Below, in pieces: positions 8,515 through 17,072 of a DNA stretch of 64,000 nucleotides. The position numbers were made by a program, and so were the translations under genes. Positions within the stretch are counted from its first letter, which is position 1. The number at the start of each line of letters is the position of its first letter. Source of the stretch: Streptomyces marispadix (GTDB lineage Bacteria; Actinomycetota; Actinomycetes; Streptomycetales; Streptomycetaceae); the NCBI RefSeq assembly GCF_022524345.1, contig NZ_JAKWJU010000002.1, forward strand, positions 5,060,501 through 5,124,500, written 5' to 3'. The notes under the pieces were generated by a model. It searched no databases and was not told the origin of the DNA. It saw only the letters and a program-made list of their open reading frames with translations.

Positions 8515-9213
8515 CTAGAGGGTCACAGGCCGCTGCCCGCAGGAGCGGCCCCCGGCCCCCTCGCAGGGGACGTCCTCGCGGCACGCACGGGCCGTGAACG
8601 GGCCGACTCCCAGGGCGCGGGCGGCGAGTAGGTCCTCGGCGGTGTCGACGTCGGTGCGCACGCTGTCGACATCCGCGAGAAGGATCTCCATCGCGCCCGA
8701 GGCGCGGTGCCGGGCGGACGACGCGGGCCCGAAGAGCGGGCGGAGCGCGTGGCCGGGCAGCCCGGAGAGCAGCGTGGTTCCCGTACCGGCGGCGTCGGCG
8801 AGGTATGCGCGGGGGAAGCGCGCGGCGAAGTCCAGTACGCGGGCGAGTTCTTGGGGGCGCAGGGCCGGCAGATCGGCGTTGAGGGCCGCCAGAGCGGCTG
8901 CCGGGCGTCCGGTGCGCACTTCTGCCGCCCCGTGGGCCAGCGCCGCGTTGAGACCGGCCCCGGGGGCGTCCGGGACGATGTGTGCGCCGAGCGCGGTCAG
9001 CTCGTGCGCGGCGTGCTGATCGTCCGTGACAACTGCCACATCGCGTACGGACGTACAGGCCAGCGCGGCGGCCACCGTGTCCTGTGCGAAGGCGGCAGCG
9101 AGCCGTCTGCGGGCCTGGTCGCCGGCGGTGGCGGCGAGCCTGCTCTTGGCCCGTGCCAGGGGCTTCAGCGGCACCACGAGGGTCCAGGCGACGGGCGTCA
9201 CTTGTCGTTGCAC
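8515..9213 (-). CDS. cofC: 2-phospho-L-lactate/phosphoenolpyruvate guanylyltransferase (CofC/FbiD)
   Basis: A 232-residue nucleotidyltransferase that activates 2-phospholactate or PEP with GTP for coenzyme F420 synthesis. The N-terminus WTLVVPLKPLARAKSRL is the family signature, followed by VAVVTDD and LNADLPALRPQEL, where the aspartates bind the metal and GTP. The GTG start at 9213 is chosen because conserved sequence begins a few residues later; a further GTG (VTPVAWTL) is also possible. The C-terminal 25 residues are Cys-rich and poorly conserved. Streptomyces uses F420 in tetracycline- and lincosamide-type pathways and general redox. Confidence 0.88.
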   Translation of the reverse strand: MQRQVTPVAWTLVVPLKPLARAKSRLAATAGDQARRRLAAAFAQDTVAAALACTSVRDVAVVTDDQHAAHELTALGAHIVPDAPGAGLNAALAHGAAEVRTGRPAAALAALNADLPALRPQELARVLDFAARFPRAYLADAAGTGTTLLSGLPGHALRPLFGPASSARHRASGAMEILLADVDSVRTDVDTAEDLLAARALGVGPFTARACREDVPCEGAGGRSCGQRPVTL

Positions 9214-9482
9214 ACCCTCATTCTCACCCGCCCCCCTGGGGCCCGTGAGGCGCCCGGCTACGGTTACGGGGCAGACGCAGACGAACCGTGTGCTCGACAC
9301 GGTGGGGGGTACGGGGTGAGACTTGCCCCTCGCGCGCCGGGGTGAACGCACGCCGGATGCGCCGGTCAGGCCCACGCCCGCCGTGCCGAGGGTCCCGCGC
9401 CCACCCCCGCGGCAGGCCCGTGCCAAGCCGCCCGCCGGGACCCACGTGGCTGTTCGAACAGGCAAGAGGAGATGGTGTCCGG

Positions 9483-10382
9483 GTGTCCCGCCGCAGAATC
9501 GGCTTCTGGTACCGCCTTGCCGCGGTTTTGCTGAAACCGCCGCTCTTGGTGTTCTTCAAGCGGGACTGGCGCGGAATGGAACACATTCCGGAAAATGGCG
9601 GCTTTATCACCGTCGTCAATCACAACTCCGCCGTGGACCCGCTTTCCTATGCGCACTTCCAGTACAACACCGGCAGGGTTCCCAGGTTTCTCGCGAAGGT
9701 GAGCCTCTTCAAGAGCGGGTTCGTGGGAACGGCCATGCGCGGCACCGGCCAGATCCCCGTGTTCCGTGAGTCGAAGGACGCCATAGGGGCCTTCCGCGCC
9801 GCGGTCGCGGCCATCGAGAAGGGCGAGTGCGTCGCGTTCTACCCGGAGGGCACGCTCACGCGTGACCCGGGCATGTGGCCGATGAAGGGCAAGACCGGTG
9901 CGGCACGCGTCGCGCTCGAGACGCGGGCGCCCGTCATTCCCGTCGCACAGTGGGGCGCGAATCTCGCGGTGCCCCCGTATCCGAAGCGCGGCGACATCAA
10001 GTTGTTCCCGCGCAAGACACTGATCGTGAAGGCCGGACCGCCCATCGATCTCTCGGAGTTCTACGGCCGGGAACCCACGGCGGCTGTGCTTCGTGAGGTA
10101 ACCGAGCGCATCATGGACGAGATCACGGCACTGCTCTCGGACATCCGTGGAGAGCCCGCGCCGGCCGAACGGTTCGACCACCGCGCCGCCGCACAGCAGG
10201 ACCGTGAGCACGTCCCGCCGCAACAGCAGGCCGACGACGTGCAGCAGCAGCCGGAACACGCAGCCGGCGCAGGTCACACGGCGGACGCCCGGCACACGGC
10301 GAAGGCCGGGCCCGCACAGCGCACCGAACCCGCACAGCACGACACGGCGCCCCCGGGCGGCGCCGGGGAAGAGAACGCGTGA
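9483..10382 (+). CDS. plsC: 1-acyl-sn-glycerol-3-phosphate acyltransferase (PlsC family)
   Basis: A 299-residue membrane-associated acyltransferase making phosphatidic acid. It has motif I NHNSAVDP (H-x4-D, catalytic) and motif III FYPEGTLTRDP. The first 25 residues, RIGFWYRLAAVLLKPPLLVFF, are hydrophobic and would anchor it. The GTG at 9483 gives VSRRRIGFWYRL. The last 70 residues (from about PAPAERFDHR) are Gln/His/Ala-rich, lie outside the fold and look disordered. Its stop overlaps the gpsA start in GTGA, so glycerol-3-phosphate synthesis and acylation are coupled in one operon. Confidence 0.93.
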   Translation: MSRRRIGFWYRLAAVLLKPPLLVFFKRDWRGMEHIPENGGFITVVNHNSAVDPLSYAHFQYNTGRVPRFLAKVSLFKSGFVGTAMRGTGQIPVFRESKDAIGAFRAAVAAIEKGECVAFYPEGTLTRDPGMWPMKGKTGAARVALETRAPVIPVAQWGANLAVPPYPKRGDIKLFPRKTLIVKAGPPIDLSEFYGREPTAAVLREVTERIMDEITALLSDIRGEPAPAERFDHRAAAQQDREHVPPQQQADDVQQQPEHAAGAGHTADARHTAKAGPAQRTEPAQHDTAPPGGAGEENA

Positions 10383-11380
10383 CGAAAGCCGCCGTATTCG
10401 GCACCGGTTCCTGGGGCACGGCCTTCGCGATGGTGCTCGCCGACGCGGGCTGCGAGGTGACGCTCTGGGGAAGGAGAGCGGAGCTGGCGGAGGCGGTCAA
10501 CGACCGCCGCGTCAATCCCGACTACCTTCCGGGCGTCGAACTCCCGGCAGCCGTACGGGCCACGACGGATCCGGCGGAGGCGGCCGACGGCGCGGAGTTC
10601 ACCGTGCTCGCCGTGCCGTCTCAGACGCTGCGCGGCAATCTCGCCGGCTGGGCGCCGCTGCTGCACCCCGGCACGGTGCTCGTGTCGTTGATGAAGGGCG
10701 TCGAACTCGGCACGGCGAAGCGGATGAGCGAGGTCGTCGAGGAGGTCGCCGGGGTCGGGCGTTCGCGTGTGGCGGTGCTGACGGGGCCCAACCTCGCCAA
10801 GGAGATCGCCGCCCGGCGGCCCGCCGCCTCCGTCGTGGCCTGCACGGACGTCTCCGTGGCGCAGCGTCTCCAGGCGGCCTGCCACACCCCGTACTTCCGC
10901 CCGTACACGAACACCGACGTCGTCGGCTGCGAACTCGGCGGAGCGGTCAAGAACGTGATCGCGCTGGCGGTCGGCATCGCCGACGGCATGGAACTCGGCG
11001 ACAACGCCAAGGCGTCCTTGATCACCCGCGGTCTCGCCGAAACCACGCGCCTGGGGCTGGCGATGGGCGCCGACGCCCATACGTTCGCGGGGCTGGCCGG
11101 CATGGGCGACCTGGTGGCCACTTGCTCCTCGCCGCTCTCCCGCAACCACACCTTCGGCACCAATCTGGGCCGCGGGATGACGCTGGAGGAGACGATCGCG
11201 GTCACACGGCAGACCGCGGAGGGTGTCAAATCGTGCGAGTCCGTACGTGAACTGGCCCGTATCCACGGCGTGGAGATGCCGTTGACGGAGACCGTCGTCG
11301 GCATCGTCCACGACGGCAAGCCGCCGCTCGTGGCGCTGAAGGAGCTGATGTCGCGCAGCGCCAAGGCGGAACGGGTCTGA
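10379..11380 (+). CDS. gpsA: NAD(P)-dependent glycerol-3-phosphate dehydrogenase
   Basis: GpsA reduces dihydroxyacetone phosphate to sn-glycerol-3-phosphate, the backbone for phospholipids. The 333-residue protein begins with the Rossmann motif GTGSWG at residues 8-13, has TGPNLAKEIA, and the catalytic-lysine region GGAVKNVIALAVGIADGM. NHTFGTNLGRG is the C-terminal signature. Its GTG overlaps the plsC stop by four bases. No frameshift or odd residue was seen. Confidence 0.97.
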   Translation: MTKAAVFGTGSWGTAFAMVLADAGCEVTLWGRRAELAEAVNDRRVNPDYLPGVELPAAVRATTDPAEAADGAEFTVLAVPSQTLRGNLAGWAPLLHPGTVLVSLMKGVELGTAKRMSEVVEEVAGVGRSRVAVLTGPNLAKEIAARRPAASVVACTDVSVAQRLQAACHTPYFRPYTNTDVVGCELGGAVKNVIALAVGIADGMELGDNAKASLITRGLAETTRLGLAMGADAHTFAGLAGMGDLVATCSSPLSRNHTFGTNLGRGMTLEETIAVTRQTAEGVKSCESVRELARIHGVEMPLTETVVGIVHDGKPPLVALKELMSRSAKAERV

Positions 11381-11445
11381 GCGTTCGCGTGCCTCGCGCC
11401 TGGGCGCGGCCGCCTGGACCACCGTGCGCTCGGCCGCCCGCGTCC

Positions 11446-11560
11446 CGTGTTCGTGTTCAGCGTTCGTGCCCCGGCGTTCGTGCCCCGGCGTACGTGTTCC
11501 GACGTTCGTGTTCTTTCGTTCTTCTTCCGGGCGTTCGTTTTCCGGGTGTTGGTGTCCCCG
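11446..11560. repeat. Degenerate tandem repeat between gpsA and ddlA
   Basis: About eight units of 13-16 bases related to GCGTTCGTGCCCCG, two of them identical and adjacent. Later units drift to T-rich variants such as GCGTTCGTTTTCCGG. The remaining gap (11381-11701) carries the ddlA promoter and nothing else visible. Confidence 0.7.
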
Positions 11561-11663
11561 TCCTCGTACTCCCCGCGCGCAGAAGGGAGTTGAGGCCGGA
11601 GGGCTTCGGTCCGCCGGGCCGTGGGGGCCCGGGACGGCGGTGGCGACGCGGCGTCCGCGGACC

Positions 11664-11692
11664 CTGACGCGTATGCGGCCAGGCGGTACAGT
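11664..11692 (+). promoter_or_regulatory. ddlA promoter (leaderless)
   Basis: CTGACG, 17 bases, TACAGT; the -10 ends 9 bases before the ATG, placing the transcript start on or 2-3 bases before the start codon. No Shine-Dalgarno sequence is present. Confidence 0.6.
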
Positions 11693-11701
11693 CGACGCGA
11701 T

Positions 11702-12838
11702 ATGAGCAGCCAGAGCCCCTCCCGCAAGCCCCGTGTCGCCGTCGTGTTCGGCGGCCGCAGCTCCGAGCACGCGATCTCCGTGGTCACGGCGGGTGCCGTG
11801 CTCGGCGCGATCGACCGCGACAAGTACGAGGTACTGCCCATCGGCATCACCGCCGACGGCCGCTGGGCACTGACGGCGGACGAACCCGAGCGTATGGCGA
11901 TCGAGAACCGCAGGCTCCCGAGCGTCTCCGAACTCGCCGACTCGCAGCCCGGCGGCGTACTGCTGCCGCTCGAACCGGGCAACCGCGAGGTCACGTACCA
12001 CGAGCAGGGTTCCGTGCCCAAGGCGCTCGGCGAGGTCGACGTCGTCTTCCCCGTGCTGCACGGACCTTACGGCGAGGACGGCACCCTCCAGGGGCTGCTG
12101 GAGCTGTCCGGAGTGCCCTATGTCGGCGCGGGAGTGCTGGCGTCGGCGGTCGGCATGGACAAGGAGTACATGAAGCGCGTCTTCGCCTCCTTCGGCCTGC
12201 CGGTCGGCCCGTATGTGGCGATCCGGCCCCGTGAGTGGCGTACGGACCCGGGTGCGGCCCGCAAGCGGATCGTGGACCTTGCGGGGGAGCACGGCTGGCC
12301 GCTGTTCGTAAAGCCCGCACGCGGCGGTTCGTCGATGGGCATCACGAAGGTCGACGACATCGGCGGCCTGGACGACGCGGTGGCCGAGGCGCAGCGCCAC
12401 GACCCGAAGGTGATCGTCGAATCGCTGCTGAACGGGCGCGAGATCGAGTGCGGGGTGCTGGAGTTCGAGGACGGGCCGCGTGCGAGCGTGCCCGCCGAGA
12501 TCCCGCCCGTGAGCGCGCACGACTTCTACGACTTCGAGGCCAAGTACATCGATTCGGCGTCCGGGATCGTGCCCGCGCCGCTGACCCCCGAGCAGACGGA
12601 ACGCGTGCAGGAACTGGCCGTGCTGGCCTTCGAGGCGGCGTCCTGCGAGGGCCTGGTGCGGGCCGACTTCTTCCTCACCGGGAGCGGCGAGTTCGTCATC
12701 AACGAGATCAACACGATGCCGGGCTTCACGCCGATCTCGATGTATCCGCGGATGTGGCAGAAGAGCGGAGTGAGCTACGCGGAGCTGGTGGACCGGCTCA
12801 TCCAGGCGGCGCTGAACCGCGAGACGGGCCTTCGGTAG
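11702..12838 (+). CDS. ddlA: D-alanine-D-alanine ligase
   Basis: A 378-residue ATP-grasp enzyme joining two D-alanines for peptidoglycan precursors. N-terminal VAVVFGGRSSEHAISV, central GPYGEDGTLQGLLELSGVPYVG, ATP-grasp KPARGGSSMGI and C-terminal EINTMPGFTPISMYPRMW are all intact. This is the normal D-Ala-D-Ala type. The ATG at 11702 is supported by the tight -10 box in front of it; the longer frame from 11621 would run through the promoter. Confidence 0.96.
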   Translation: MSSQSPSRKPRVAVVFGGRSSEHAISVVTAGAVLGAIDRDKYEVLPIGITADGRWALTADEPERMAIENRRLPSVSELADSQPGGVLLPLEPGNREVTYHEQGSVPKALGEVDVVFPVLHGPYGEDGTLQGLLELSGVPYVGAGVLASAVGMDKEYMKRVFASFGLPVGPYVAIRPREWRTDPGAARKRIVDLAGEHGWPLFVKPARGGSSMGITKVDDIGGLDDAVAEAQRHDPKVIVESLLNGREIECGVLEFEDGPRASVPAEIPPVSAHDFYDFEAKYIDSASGIVPAPLTPEQTERVQELAVLAFEAASCEGLVRADFFLTGSGEFVINEINTMPGFTPISMYPRMWQKSGVSYAELVDRLIQAALNRETGLR

Positions 12839-12959
12839 CGGGGTCTTCGCCTGGCGGGGGCTCGGGCGGGGGCTTCGGTCGCGGCGCATCGCTGCGGAGC
12901 CGCAGCGCAGGCACGCCGCGTGCGTACGCGGGCGGAGGCGGCGGGTGCCGGGGCGCCGT

Positions 12960-13469
12960 TCAGGAACGCCTCGGCACCGAGGAACGTATCGATTCGGCCA
13001 GATCCGGCAGGGCGTTGACCTCCGGCGCGTACTCGCCGGGCACGGTCAGTTCGACGTTCGCGACGCGGTCGGTGGTGGTGAAGCGGTAGCCGTCGTCACG
13101 GCGTTCCAGCAGCCAGGAGACACCGTTGACTTCCGCCGCCTCCGCCGTGGGGTTGTAATGTTCACTACCGGGCGAGAGCTTCTCGGGGCGCGGCACACCA
13201 CAGCGCATCTCGATGGCCGGATCGCCCCACGCCGCGGTGTACTTCGAGGCGGGATCGAGCGTGATCCGCTGCTGCCCGTCCACGCGCTCCGGCAGCCGGT
13301 CGTGCAGCGACCGGCACGTCTCGGCGGCCTCGCCGGAGGGGCTGGGCGCCGCCGGGCCGCTGTCGTCCGCCGTACAGCCCGCCGCCGCCAGCACGGCGGC
13401 CGCGGTGAAGGCGGTGACGGTGGTGGCGGCGGTGACTGCGGAGGAGGCCCGGGGGAGGGAGAAGCTCAC
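12960..13469 (-). CDS. DUF3515 family putative lipoprotein
   Basis: A 169-residue secreted protein: hydrophobic N-terminus (SAVTAATTVTAFTAAAVLAAAGC) with Cys-31 as probable lipid attachment site, though the residue at -3 is Ala rather than Leu, a weak lipobox. The mature part has two further cysteines (ETCRSLHDRL and EMRCGVPRP), likely one disulfide, and the DUF3515 stretch WGDPAIEMRCGVPRP. It starts at GTG. The gene is next to, and on the same strand as, the Lrp-domain gene. Function unknown; a cell-envelope role is inferred only from the lipoprotein signal. Confidence 0.82.
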   Translation of the reverse strand: MSFSLPRASSAVTAATTVTAFTAAAVLAAAGCTADDSGPAAPSPSGEAAETCRSLHDRLPERVDGQQRITLDPASKYTAAWGDPAIEMRCGVPRPEKLSPGSEHYNPTAEAAEVNGVSWLLERRDDGYRFTTTDRVANVELTVPGEYAPEVNALPDLAESIRSSVPRRS

Positions 13470-13489
13470 CGGGCGAGCATACGGGGGAG

Positions 13490-13723
13490 CTAGAGATGAA
13501 CGATCGGACAGGTCAGAGTCCGGGTGATGCCGTCCACTTGCTGGATCTTGGCGACGACCATGCGCCCGAGTTCGTCGACGGTGTCGGACTGCGCACGCAC
13601 GATCACGTCGTACGGTCCGGTCACGTCCTCCGCCTGAAGAATCCCCGGAAGCTTCGCGATGACGTCGGCGACGGTCGATGCCTTGCCGACCTCGGTCTGG
13701 ATCAGGATGTACGCCTGTACCAC
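13490..13723 (-). CDS. Stand-alone Lrp/AsnC ligand-binding domain protein
   Basis: A 77-residue protein consisting only of the RAM (regulation of amino-acid metabolism) domain: MVQAYILIQTEVGKASTVADVIAKLPG ... VTGPYDVIVRAQSDTVDELGRMVV. The DNA-binding half of an Lrp regulator is absent, as in other actinobacterial single-domain homologues. Such domains assemble into ring-shaped oligomers and bind amino acids. It is divergent from thiL. The role is unknown; sensing or partnering with full Lrp proteins is plausible. Confidence 0.88.
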   Translation of the reverse strand: MVQAYILIQTEVGKASTVADVIAKLPGILQAEDVTGPYDVIVRAQSDTVDELGRMVVAKIQQVDGITRTLTCPIVHL

Positions 13724-13899
13724 GGAACCTCCAGGGCGGCTACGAGGATCATGGGAGGAAAGGGATCGTCACGGTACCGCGTAGCCGCTACCGGGCGGGA
13801 GACCCACAGCACAGCCCGTGACGGCGGATCGACGCCGTCGGCGGCGAACAGGACCGGTGCGGGGGCCGGGCAGAGGGAGACAGGCGAAAGGGCGCAGCG

Positions 13900-14916
13900 A
13901 TGCATCTGAGCGGGGAGTACCGCGGCGGCCGGCCGCGGACGCCCGGCACCGTCGGCGAACTCGGAGAGTTCGGCCTGATCCGGGAGTTGACGTCCCGGCT
14001 GCCCACGACGCCCGCCGTACGCGTCGGGCCGGGCGACGACGCGGCCGTGGTCTCCGCGCCCGACCGCAGAGTCGTCGCCACGACCGACATCCTGCTGGAG
14101 GGGCAGCACTTCCGGCGCGACTGGTCCACGGCGTACGACGTGGGCCGCAAGGCCGCCGCGGAGAACCTCGCCGACATCGCGGCGATGGGGGCCGTGCCCA
14201 CGGCGCTGCTGCTGGGGCTGGTCGTCCCCGCCGAACTCCCCGCGAACTGGCCCACGGAACTCATGGACGGCATCCGCGACGAGGCGCAGGTGGCCGCCGC
14301 GGCCGTCGTCGGCGGAGACGTCGTGCGGGGCGCGACGATCACCGTCTCCGTCACCGCACTCGGCGATCTGCGCAACAGGGAGCCGGTCACGCGCTCAGGG
14401 GCCAGGCCCGGCGACGTGGTGGCGGTCACCGGCTGGCTGGGCTGGTCCGCGGCGGGGCACGCGGTGCTCTCGCGCGGATTCCGCTCGCCTCGCGCGTTCG
14501 TCGAGGCGCACCGGCGGCCCGAACCGCCGTACCACGCGGGCCCGGCGGCGGCGGAGCTCGGCGCGACCGCGATGACGGACGTGAGCGACGGCCTGGTGGC
14601 CGACCTCGGTCATGTCGCGGTCGCCAGCAAGGTCCGTATCGATCTTCGTTCACGCGATCTCGACGTGCCCGCGCAGATGTCGGACATCGGCAGGGCGGTG
14701 GGCGTCGATCCGCTGCACTGGGTGCTCACCGGCGGCGAGGATCACGCACTCGTGGCCACGTTCCCGAGCGATACGAAACTCCCCGCGCGCTGGCGGAAGA
14801 TCGGCGAGGTGCAGGCACCTGCCGCGCAGCCGCAGGTGACCGTGGACGGTGCGCCGTGGGAGCGGGCCGGTGGCTGGGACCACTTCGGCAGCGACGGGAG
14901 CGGCGACGGCACCTGA
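13900..14916 (+). CDS. thiL: Thiamine-monophosphate kinase
   Basis: ThiL phosphorylates thiamine phosphate to the active cofactor thiamine diphosphate. The 338-residue AIR-synthase-fold protein shows VGPGDDAAVV (metal and nucleotide binding), TTDILLEGQHFRRDW, AAENLADIAAMGAVPTALL, VGGDVVRG, TDVSDGLVADLGHVA and LTGGEDHALVATF, all conserved. The ATG gives MHLSGEYRGG, with about 19 weakly conserved residues before VGELGEFGL. thiD lies about 320 bases downstream on the same strand, so two thiamine genes are near each other. Confidence 0.95.
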   Translation: MHLSGEYRGGRPRTPGTVGELGEFGLIRELTSRLPTTPAVRVGPGDDAAVVSAPDRRVVATTDILLEGQHFRRDWSTAYDVGRKAAAENLADIAAMGAVPTALLLGLVVPAELPANWPTELMDGIRDEAQVAAAAVVGGDVVRGATITVSVTALGDLRNREPVTRSGARPGDVVAVTGWLGWSAAGHAVLSRGFRSPRAFVEAHRRPEPPYHAGPAAAELGATAMTDVSDGLVADLGHVAVASKVRIDLRSRDLDVPAQMSDIGRAVGVDPLHWVLTGGEDHALVATFPSDTKLPARWRKIGEVQAPAAQPQVTVDGAPWERAGGWDHFGSDGSGDGT

Positions 14917-15234
14917 GCGCGTCCGTCTGGCGTCCGCCGGGCGTCCGTCTGACGTGGGTCCGGGTCCGGGGTCCGGGCTCCGCGAGCCCGCGCGGCGCGT
15001 GTGTGCTCGTAAGACCCCTGGTGTGACTGGGAGTTGGGGCGGTTCCGTGGCAGTGCGGTCCCGGTCCGCTCCGGGGTGGGGGAGACGGGATTCGCGGTGC
15101 GCGGTGGGGGTTCGTGGTTCGCGGCTCGCGGTTCGTGAACCCTCAGGTACGCCGGGTGCCCAAGTCCCCTTGTCCGCGGGAGCGTCGGTCCCGGGCCTCG
15201 TGTGTTTCCTGGACGTACGACTACGTTTGTGCGC
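14917..15234. other. Gap between thiL and thiD
   Basis: 318 bases without a gene. It contains a short 7-base tandem motif (TTCGTGG/TTCGCGG/CTCGCGG/TTCGTGA) around 15114-15140 and GC-rich potential stems near 14955-14990. No convincing terminator or promoter was found, although a TACGTT hexamer lies 7 bases before the thiD ATG. Confidence 0.45.
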
Positions 15235-16182
15235 ATGGAGACGAATGCCGCACGCGAGACGAGTGCCGCCCGCGAACGGAGTGCCGCGCACCCCGCGCCG
15301 CCCAGGGTGCTGACCGTCGCCGGTTCGGACTCGGGCGGCGGGGCGGGCATCCAGGCCGATCTGAAGACGATGCTGGCGCTGGGCACTCACGGGATGAGCG
15401 TCGTGGCCGCGGTGACCGCGCAGAACTCCCTGGGCGTGCAGGGCTATTGGGAGCTTCCGGCGGAGGCCGTGCGTGCGCAGTTCCGCAGCGTCGCCGACGA
15501 CATCGGCATTGAGGCCGCCAAGACCGGAATGCTGGCGTCCGCCGAACTGGTCGAGACCGTGGCCGAACTCCTCGCGGAACTGCGGGCTCCCGTGGTCGTG
15601 GACCCGGTGGGCGTCTCCAAGCACGGCGACTCGCTGCTCGCCCAGGACGCGCTGGACTCCGTACGCACCAAGCTCCTGCCGACGGCCACGGTCGCCACCC
15701 CCAACCTCGACGAGGTCGCCCAGCTCACCGGCGTACGGGTCAGGGACGAAGCGGGCCTGAGGGAGGCCGCGGCGGCGGTGCTGTCGTACGGGCCGCGATG
15801 GGCACTGATCAAGGGCGGTCATCTGGGGGCGGACGACGGGTCCGACGACGGGGGCGGCGGTGCGGACGGCCGAGGTGCAGGCGGCCGAGGTGCGGGCGGC
15901 CATCGCCGGGACTCGCACGACACGGGCGGCGAGGCCGTCGATCTGCTCACGAACGGCGACGAGGAGCACTGGCTGCGGGCACCGCGCTACGACAACCGCC
16001 ATACGCACGGCACCGGTTGCACCCTCGCGAGCGCACTCGCGGCGGGCCTGGCGCGCGGCCTGTCCGTACCGGAGGCGGCGCAGGCGGCCAAGGAGTATGT
16101 GACGGGTGCGATCGCGGCCGGATTCCCGCTGGGGGCGGGCCTGGGGCCGGTGGACCACGGTTGGCGGCTGCGGGGGAGCTGA
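15235..16182 (+). CDS. thiD: Hydroxymethylpyrimidine (phosphate) kinase
   Basis: ThiD phosphorylates HMP and HMP-P for thiamine synthesis. Motifs: [22 protein letters not shown] near the start, [24 protein letters not shown], and the anion hole [18 protein letters not shown] with the catalytic residue region. At 315 residues it is longer than usual because of a Gly/Asp-rich insert ([25 protein letters not shown]) between the KGGH strand and the HGTGC motif, encoded by a short DNA repeat. The insert falls on a surface loop and should not disturb the active site. The ATG at 15235 may be leaderless. Confidence 0.94.
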   Translation: METNAARETSAARERSAAHPAPPRVLTVAGSDSGGGAGIQADLKTMLALGTHGMSVVAAVTAQNSLGVQGYWELPAEAVRAQFRSVADDIGIEAAKTGMLASAELVETVAELLAELRAPVVVDPVGVSKHGDSLLAQDALDSVRTKLLPTATVATPNLDEVAQLTGVRVRDEAGLREAAAAVLSYGPRWALIKGGHLGADDGSDDGGGGADGRGAGGRGAGGHRRDSHDTGGEAVDLLTNGDEEHWLRAPRYDNRHTHGTGCTLASALAAGLARGLSVPEAAQAAKEYVTGAIAAGFPLGAGLGPVDHGWRLRGS

Positions 16183-16320
16183 GTCCGGTGCCGGTGCCGG
16201 TGCCGTAGCCGGGGTCAGGATCGTGACCGGGGCCGGTCGGGACCGGGCTTCGGAATCGCCGCCCCTGCATGGCAGTTGGGGCCGCGGGCAGGCGGAGTCC
16301 ATGTGGGCAGGTACGCGAGA

Positions 16321-16349
16321 AGCCGGTCCGTCGTCGTGACGGACCGGCT
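16321..16349. terminator. Bidirectional terminator between thiD and rpmB
   Basis: A perfect 12-bp stem, AGCCGGTCCGTC / GACGGACCGGCT, with a 5-base loop between the two convergent genes. Confidence 0.8.
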
Positions 16350-16470
16350 CCGTAAGCAACCAGCGAGGTGGCCGCGCAGTCGGCGCCTCGTCAGCGCCGG
16401 TTGAGGGCGCCTTCCGGGCCCCAGGGCCCAGGACGAGGGCGCCGCCCGGGCCGCGGAGGCCCAGGCGGAG

Positions 16471-16656
16471 TCAGCGCGAGACCTTGCCGGCCTTGATGCA
16501 CGAGGTGCAGGCGTTGAGGCGCTTCGGCGTCCCGTTGACCACTGCACGGACGCGCTGGATGTTCGGGTTCCAGCGGCGCGGGGTGCGGCGGTGCGAGTGG
16601 GAGATGCTGTTGCCGAAGCCCGGCCCCTTGCCGCAGACGTCGCAGTTGGCAGCCAC
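16471..16656 (-). CDS. rpmB: 50S ribosomal protein L28
   Basis: A 61-residue L28 beginning [29 protein letters not shown]. It keeps both Cys pairs (CDVC and CTSC), so this is the zinc-binding C+ form; Streptomyces often has a second, zinc-free paralogue elsewhere. I saw no Zur-type box upstream, which fits the housekeeping copy. It is transcribed alone, with a shared terminator on its 3' side. Confidence 0.96.
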   Translation of the reverse strand: MAANCDVCGKGPGFGNSISHSHRRTPRRWNPNIQRVRAVVNGTPKRLNACTSCIKAGKVSR

Positions 16657-16917
16657 GGGTCACTCCAAAGACTTCAGATGCATGTACGGAAAATCCCGGC
16701 GACGCAGGCACAGTGAGCGACCGGCACTGCCAGGGAATGATTGACGCCCGATACTCATCAGGCAACCGGGGCAGCATACAACGCCTGCTCATCAACAGCG
16801 AAACCAGCCCATGAGCGCTCCCGGGCGCTCTGGCCCCGGCTGCCCGGCACCGTCCCACCATCGGCACCTCCTGCGGGTTCCGCTCCGCATGCCTGCGGTG
16901 CTCTCATCTAGCCTTCG

Positions 16918-17001
16918 GTAGCCGTAGCCGTAGCCGTAGCCGTAGCCGTAGCCGTAGCCGTAGCCGTAGCCGTAGCCGCAGCCGCAGCCGCAGCCGCAGC
17001 C
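16918..17001. repeat. Perfect hexanucleotide tandem array, 14 units
   Basis: Ten GTAGCC units followed without interruption by four GCAGCC units, 84 bases in all. It lies in the divergent gap between rpmB and the DAK2 gene, 72 bases before the latter's start. A microsatellite of this length should be prone to slippage. Confidence 0.95.
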
Positions 17002-17072
17002 GTCCGTCGTGCTCGTCGCGGACGGGGCCCGTGCAGGCCGTAGACGGGACACAGACCGGAGGAGGTCCTCAC

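Noticed and set aside
16657..16800. Zur-type operator upstream of rpmB
   Set aside because: No TGAAAATGATTTTCA-like palindrome was found, and L28 keeps its zinc cysteines.
16918..17001. Hexamer array considered as a CRISPR array
   Set aside because: There are no spacers: the units are six bases and contiguous, and no cas genes are nearby.
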